A DNA stretch of 6,740 nucleotides from the NCBI GenBank assembly GCA_023266455.1, contig JAHFQD010000106.1, positions 1-6,740 of the forward strand, in the 5' to 3' direction. Both the position numbers and the translations under genes were made by a program. The notes beneath the pieces were generated by a model. That model was given only the letters and a program-made list of their open reading frames with translations, had not been told where the DNA came from and did no database searches. Every line of letters begins with the position of its first letter. Positions within the stretch are counted from its first letter, which is position 1. The DNA is from Candidatus Muproteobacteria bacterium. GTDB taxonomy: Bacteria; Pseudomonadota; Gammaproteobacteria; Acidiferrobacterales; Sulfurifustaceae. Positions 5,603 through 6,740 of the stretch are shown here, one piece after another.

Positions 5603-6190
5603 ACCGGTTAACGCGCGCGCCAGCGTGTTGCGATCGGTGTATTCAAGTTCACCGCCGATGGGCACGCCGTAAGCAATGCGTGTAGCGCGGATACCGCGGG
5701 CGCGAATCAAATCGGATAAGTAATGCGCCGTGGCTTCGCCTTCCATGGTCAGATTCGTCGCCAGTACCACTTCTTTAATTTCGCCTTCGGCCAACAACTT
5801 CTCGATGCGCGGCACGCCGATCTCGTCCGGTCCGACGCCGTCAAGCGGCGATAAACGTCCCATCAACACGAAATAAAGTCCCAGATAAACACCCGATTGT
5901 TCCAGCGAGACTAAATCGGACGGTGACTCGACGATGCACAACAGCGAACGGTCTCGTTTGGAGGAACTACAAATCGGGCACAACTCAGATTCAGTCAGAT
6001 TGTTGCAACGGCGGCAATGCACAATGCGCTCAAGCGCGTTGGTCAACGCCTCGGCGATGCGACGTGCGCCGTCGCGATCGCGCTCCAACAGATAAAACGC
6101 CATGCGTTGCGCGCTCTTCGGCCCCACGCCGGGAAGCCGGCGCAGTGCGAGTTTGAGCTGTTCGAGGATCGAGTTTTCGGTAAAGCTCAT
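5588..6190 (-). CDS. recR: Recombination mediator protein RecR
   Basis: RecR works with RecO (and RecF) to load RecA onto SSB-coated single-stranded DNA at gaps. It is cytosolic and forms ring-shaped oligomers. The protein has 200 residues, the normal length. Domains in order are an N-terminal helix-hairpin-helix RLPGVGPKSAQRMAFYLL (18-35), a zinc finger with C59, C62, C71 and C74, and a Toprim domain starting at LCIVESPSD (84-92). The conserved VLATNLTMEGEATAHYL (142-158) and GVPIGGELEYTD (175-186) follow. All expected motifs are intact. The ATG overlaps the ybaB stop by one base (TAATG) and has no ribosome binding site of its own, so translation is probably coupled to ybaB. The 3' end overlaps the convergent Rid gene. 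This is the last gene of the dnaX-ybaB-recR operon. Confidence 0.97.
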   Translation of the reverse strand: MSFTENSILEQLKLALRRLPGVGPKSAQRMAFYLLERDRDGARRIAEALTNALERIVHCRRCNNLTESELCPICSSSKRDRSLLCIVESPSDLVSLEQSGVYLGLYFVLMGRLSPLDGVGPDEIGVPRIEKLLAEGEIKEVVLATNLTMEGEATAHYLSDLIRARGIRATRIAYGVPIGGELEYTDRNTLARALTGRRDT

Positions 6191-6513
6191 TAGAACGGCA
6201 GGTTCAAACCCGGAATGTTAAGTCCCGCCGTCAGACCAGCCATGCGCTCTTGGGTGGTCTGTTCGATCTTGCGCACGGCGTCGTTGACCGCGGCCGCCAG
6301 CAAGTCTTCCACCATTTCTTTTTCATCTTTCATCAACGACGGATCGATGGTCACACGACGTACGTCGTGCCGGCAAGTCATAACGACCATCACCATGCCG
6401 CCACCAGCGCTGCCGGTGACTTCGACCTTCGCCAGTTCTTCTTGAGCCTTGCGCATGTTTTCCTGCATCGCCTGCGCCTGCTTCATGATATTGCCAAGTC
6501 CGCCTTTCAACAT
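6190..6513 (-). CDS. ybaB: YbaB/EbfC nucleoid-associated DNA-binding protein
   Basis: Small dimeric DNA-binding protein associated with the nucleoid. Its position between dnaX and recR is strongly conserved in bacteria and suggests a link to replication or repair. I place the start at 6513, giving 107 residues that begin [20 protein letters not shown], closely matching the E. coli YbaB N-terminus. Other shared blocks are [17 protein letters not shown] (24-40), [10 protein letters not shown] (51-60) and [15 protein letters not shown] (64-78), and the protein ends in NLPF. A longer reading frame back to 6561 would add 16 residues that overlap the dnaX end and have no homologous counterpart. The 6513 start has a strong GAGGT site seven bases upstream. 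The stop shares one base with the recR ATG. The molecular role is only partly understood for the family. Confidence 0.95.
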   Translation of the reverse strand: MLKGGLGNIMKQAQAMQENMRKAQEELAKVEVTGSAGGGMVMVVMTCRHDVRRVTIDPSLMKDEKEMVEDLLAAAVNDAVRKIEQTTQERMAGLTAGLNIPGLNLPF

Positions 6514-6520
6514 GATGATT

Positions 6521-6525
6521 ACCTC
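6521..6525 (-). promoter_or_regulatory. Ribosome binding site of ybaB
   Basis: GAGGT on the minus strand, seven bases before the ATG at 6513 and one base after the dnaX TAA. It decides the start in favour of 6513 over the upstream in-frame ATG at 6561. Confidence 0.85.
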
Positions 6526-6526
6526 G

Positions 6527-6740
6527 TTATGCCTTTGGCCGAATCGAATTGGGAGTAACACGCGCGCCGAAACGATCTTGCATCGCGCGCACGACGGGAT
6601 CTTCCTGTAGCGATTGCACCGCGTCCTGCTGGCGTTCGTTCTGCAAACGCAGCCGCTCTTTCGTCGGCGTCTCGCTGGGTGGTTTGCCGATGCGAATCGT
6701 CAACTTGATCGGCCGTCCTAATTGTTCTTCTAACGCTTGC
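6527..6740 (-). CDS. dnaX: DNA polymerase III subunit tau, C-terminal end (DnaX), partial
   Basis: I translated the minus strand from 6739: 70 residues and a TAA stop at 6527-6529, open to the right edge. The fragment reads like the extreme C-terminus of proteobacterial DnaX tau, the part that binds the polymerase alpha subunit. It has a strand-like [20 protein letters not shown] (residues 11-30 of the fragment), a charged helix ([14 protein letters not shown]), then [16 protein letters not shown] and the typical end PNSIRPKA. The position directly upstream of ybaB and recR makes dnaX almost certain. The ATPase domains and any tau/gamma frameshift site lie outside the window. Thirteen bases separate it from ybaB. 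Confidence 0.88.
   Translation of the reverse strand, partial: QALEEQLGRPIKLTIRIGKPPSETPTKERLRLQNERQQDAVQSLQEDPVVRAMQDRFGARVTPNSIRPKA

Noticed and set aside
6514..6561. A 16-residue N-terminal extension of YbaB from the ATG at 6561.
   Set aside because: It overlaps the end of dnaX and has no counterpart in YbaB, whereas the ATG at 6513 has a strong GAGGT site and begins at the family's usual N-terminus.
1..6740. Mobile elements, CRISPR, toxin-antitoxin, phage or tRNA genes.
   Set aside because: I looked for long terminal repeats, regularly spaced repeats, transposase motifs and tRNA-like cloverleaf ends and found none; nearly every base belongs to a conserved chromosomal gene.

Overview
The window is a compact stretch of proteobacterial chromosome, most likely from a gammaproteobacterium or a close betaproteobacterial relative. 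Two signs point there. The nnr/queG/orn neighbourhood resembles the one in enterobacteria, and dnaX-ybaB-recR has its classic order. A Ste24-like M48 protease and a pterin carbinolamine dehydratase gene downstream of orn recall beta- and deep-branching gamma-proteobacteria. GC content looks to be in the mid-50s by eye, with many CGC and GCG codons. The lineage call is inference from gene content, not from a search.

Layout from left to right. (1) nnr, NAD(P)HX repair, on the minus strand and cut by the left edge. (2) queG, epoxyqueuosine reductase, divergent from nnr across 72 bp. (3) orn, oligoribonuclease, convergent with queG with one base between the stop codons. (4) A tight plus-strand run of five genes: Ste24-like membrane protease, small periplasmic cytochrome c, phhB, a LysE/RhtB exporter and a Rid-family protein. 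Gaps are 0, 13, -4 and 7 bp, so this is very probably one operon. (5) recR and ybaB plus the dnaX 3' end on the minus strand. These form the conserved dnaX-ybaB-recR operon, and recR overlaps the stop of the Rid gene by 4 bp.

Function. The dnaX-ybaB-recR group belongs to replication and recombination. QueG finishes the tRNA modification queuosine, and Orn clears di- to oligoribonucleotides. Nnr, PhhB and the Rid protein all belong to metabolite-repair or recycling families, and PhhB and the Rid protein are co-transcribed with an amino-acid-type exporter. That makes the five-gene operon look like a mixed envelope and amino-acid maintenance unit, although the joint role is inferred.

No mobile element, CRISPR array, RNA gene, toxin module or phage gene was seen. 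Essentially all of the DNA is coding; the only gaps above 20 bp are the two divergent intergenic regions (787-858 and 2498-2539). I see no clearly new system. The points most worth a second look are the two seemingly leaderless starts and the G-rich strand between nnr and queG, the in-frame TGA-TTG junction between protease and cytochrome, the cytochrome's unclear sixth heme ligand, and hairpins at both convergent gene junctions.
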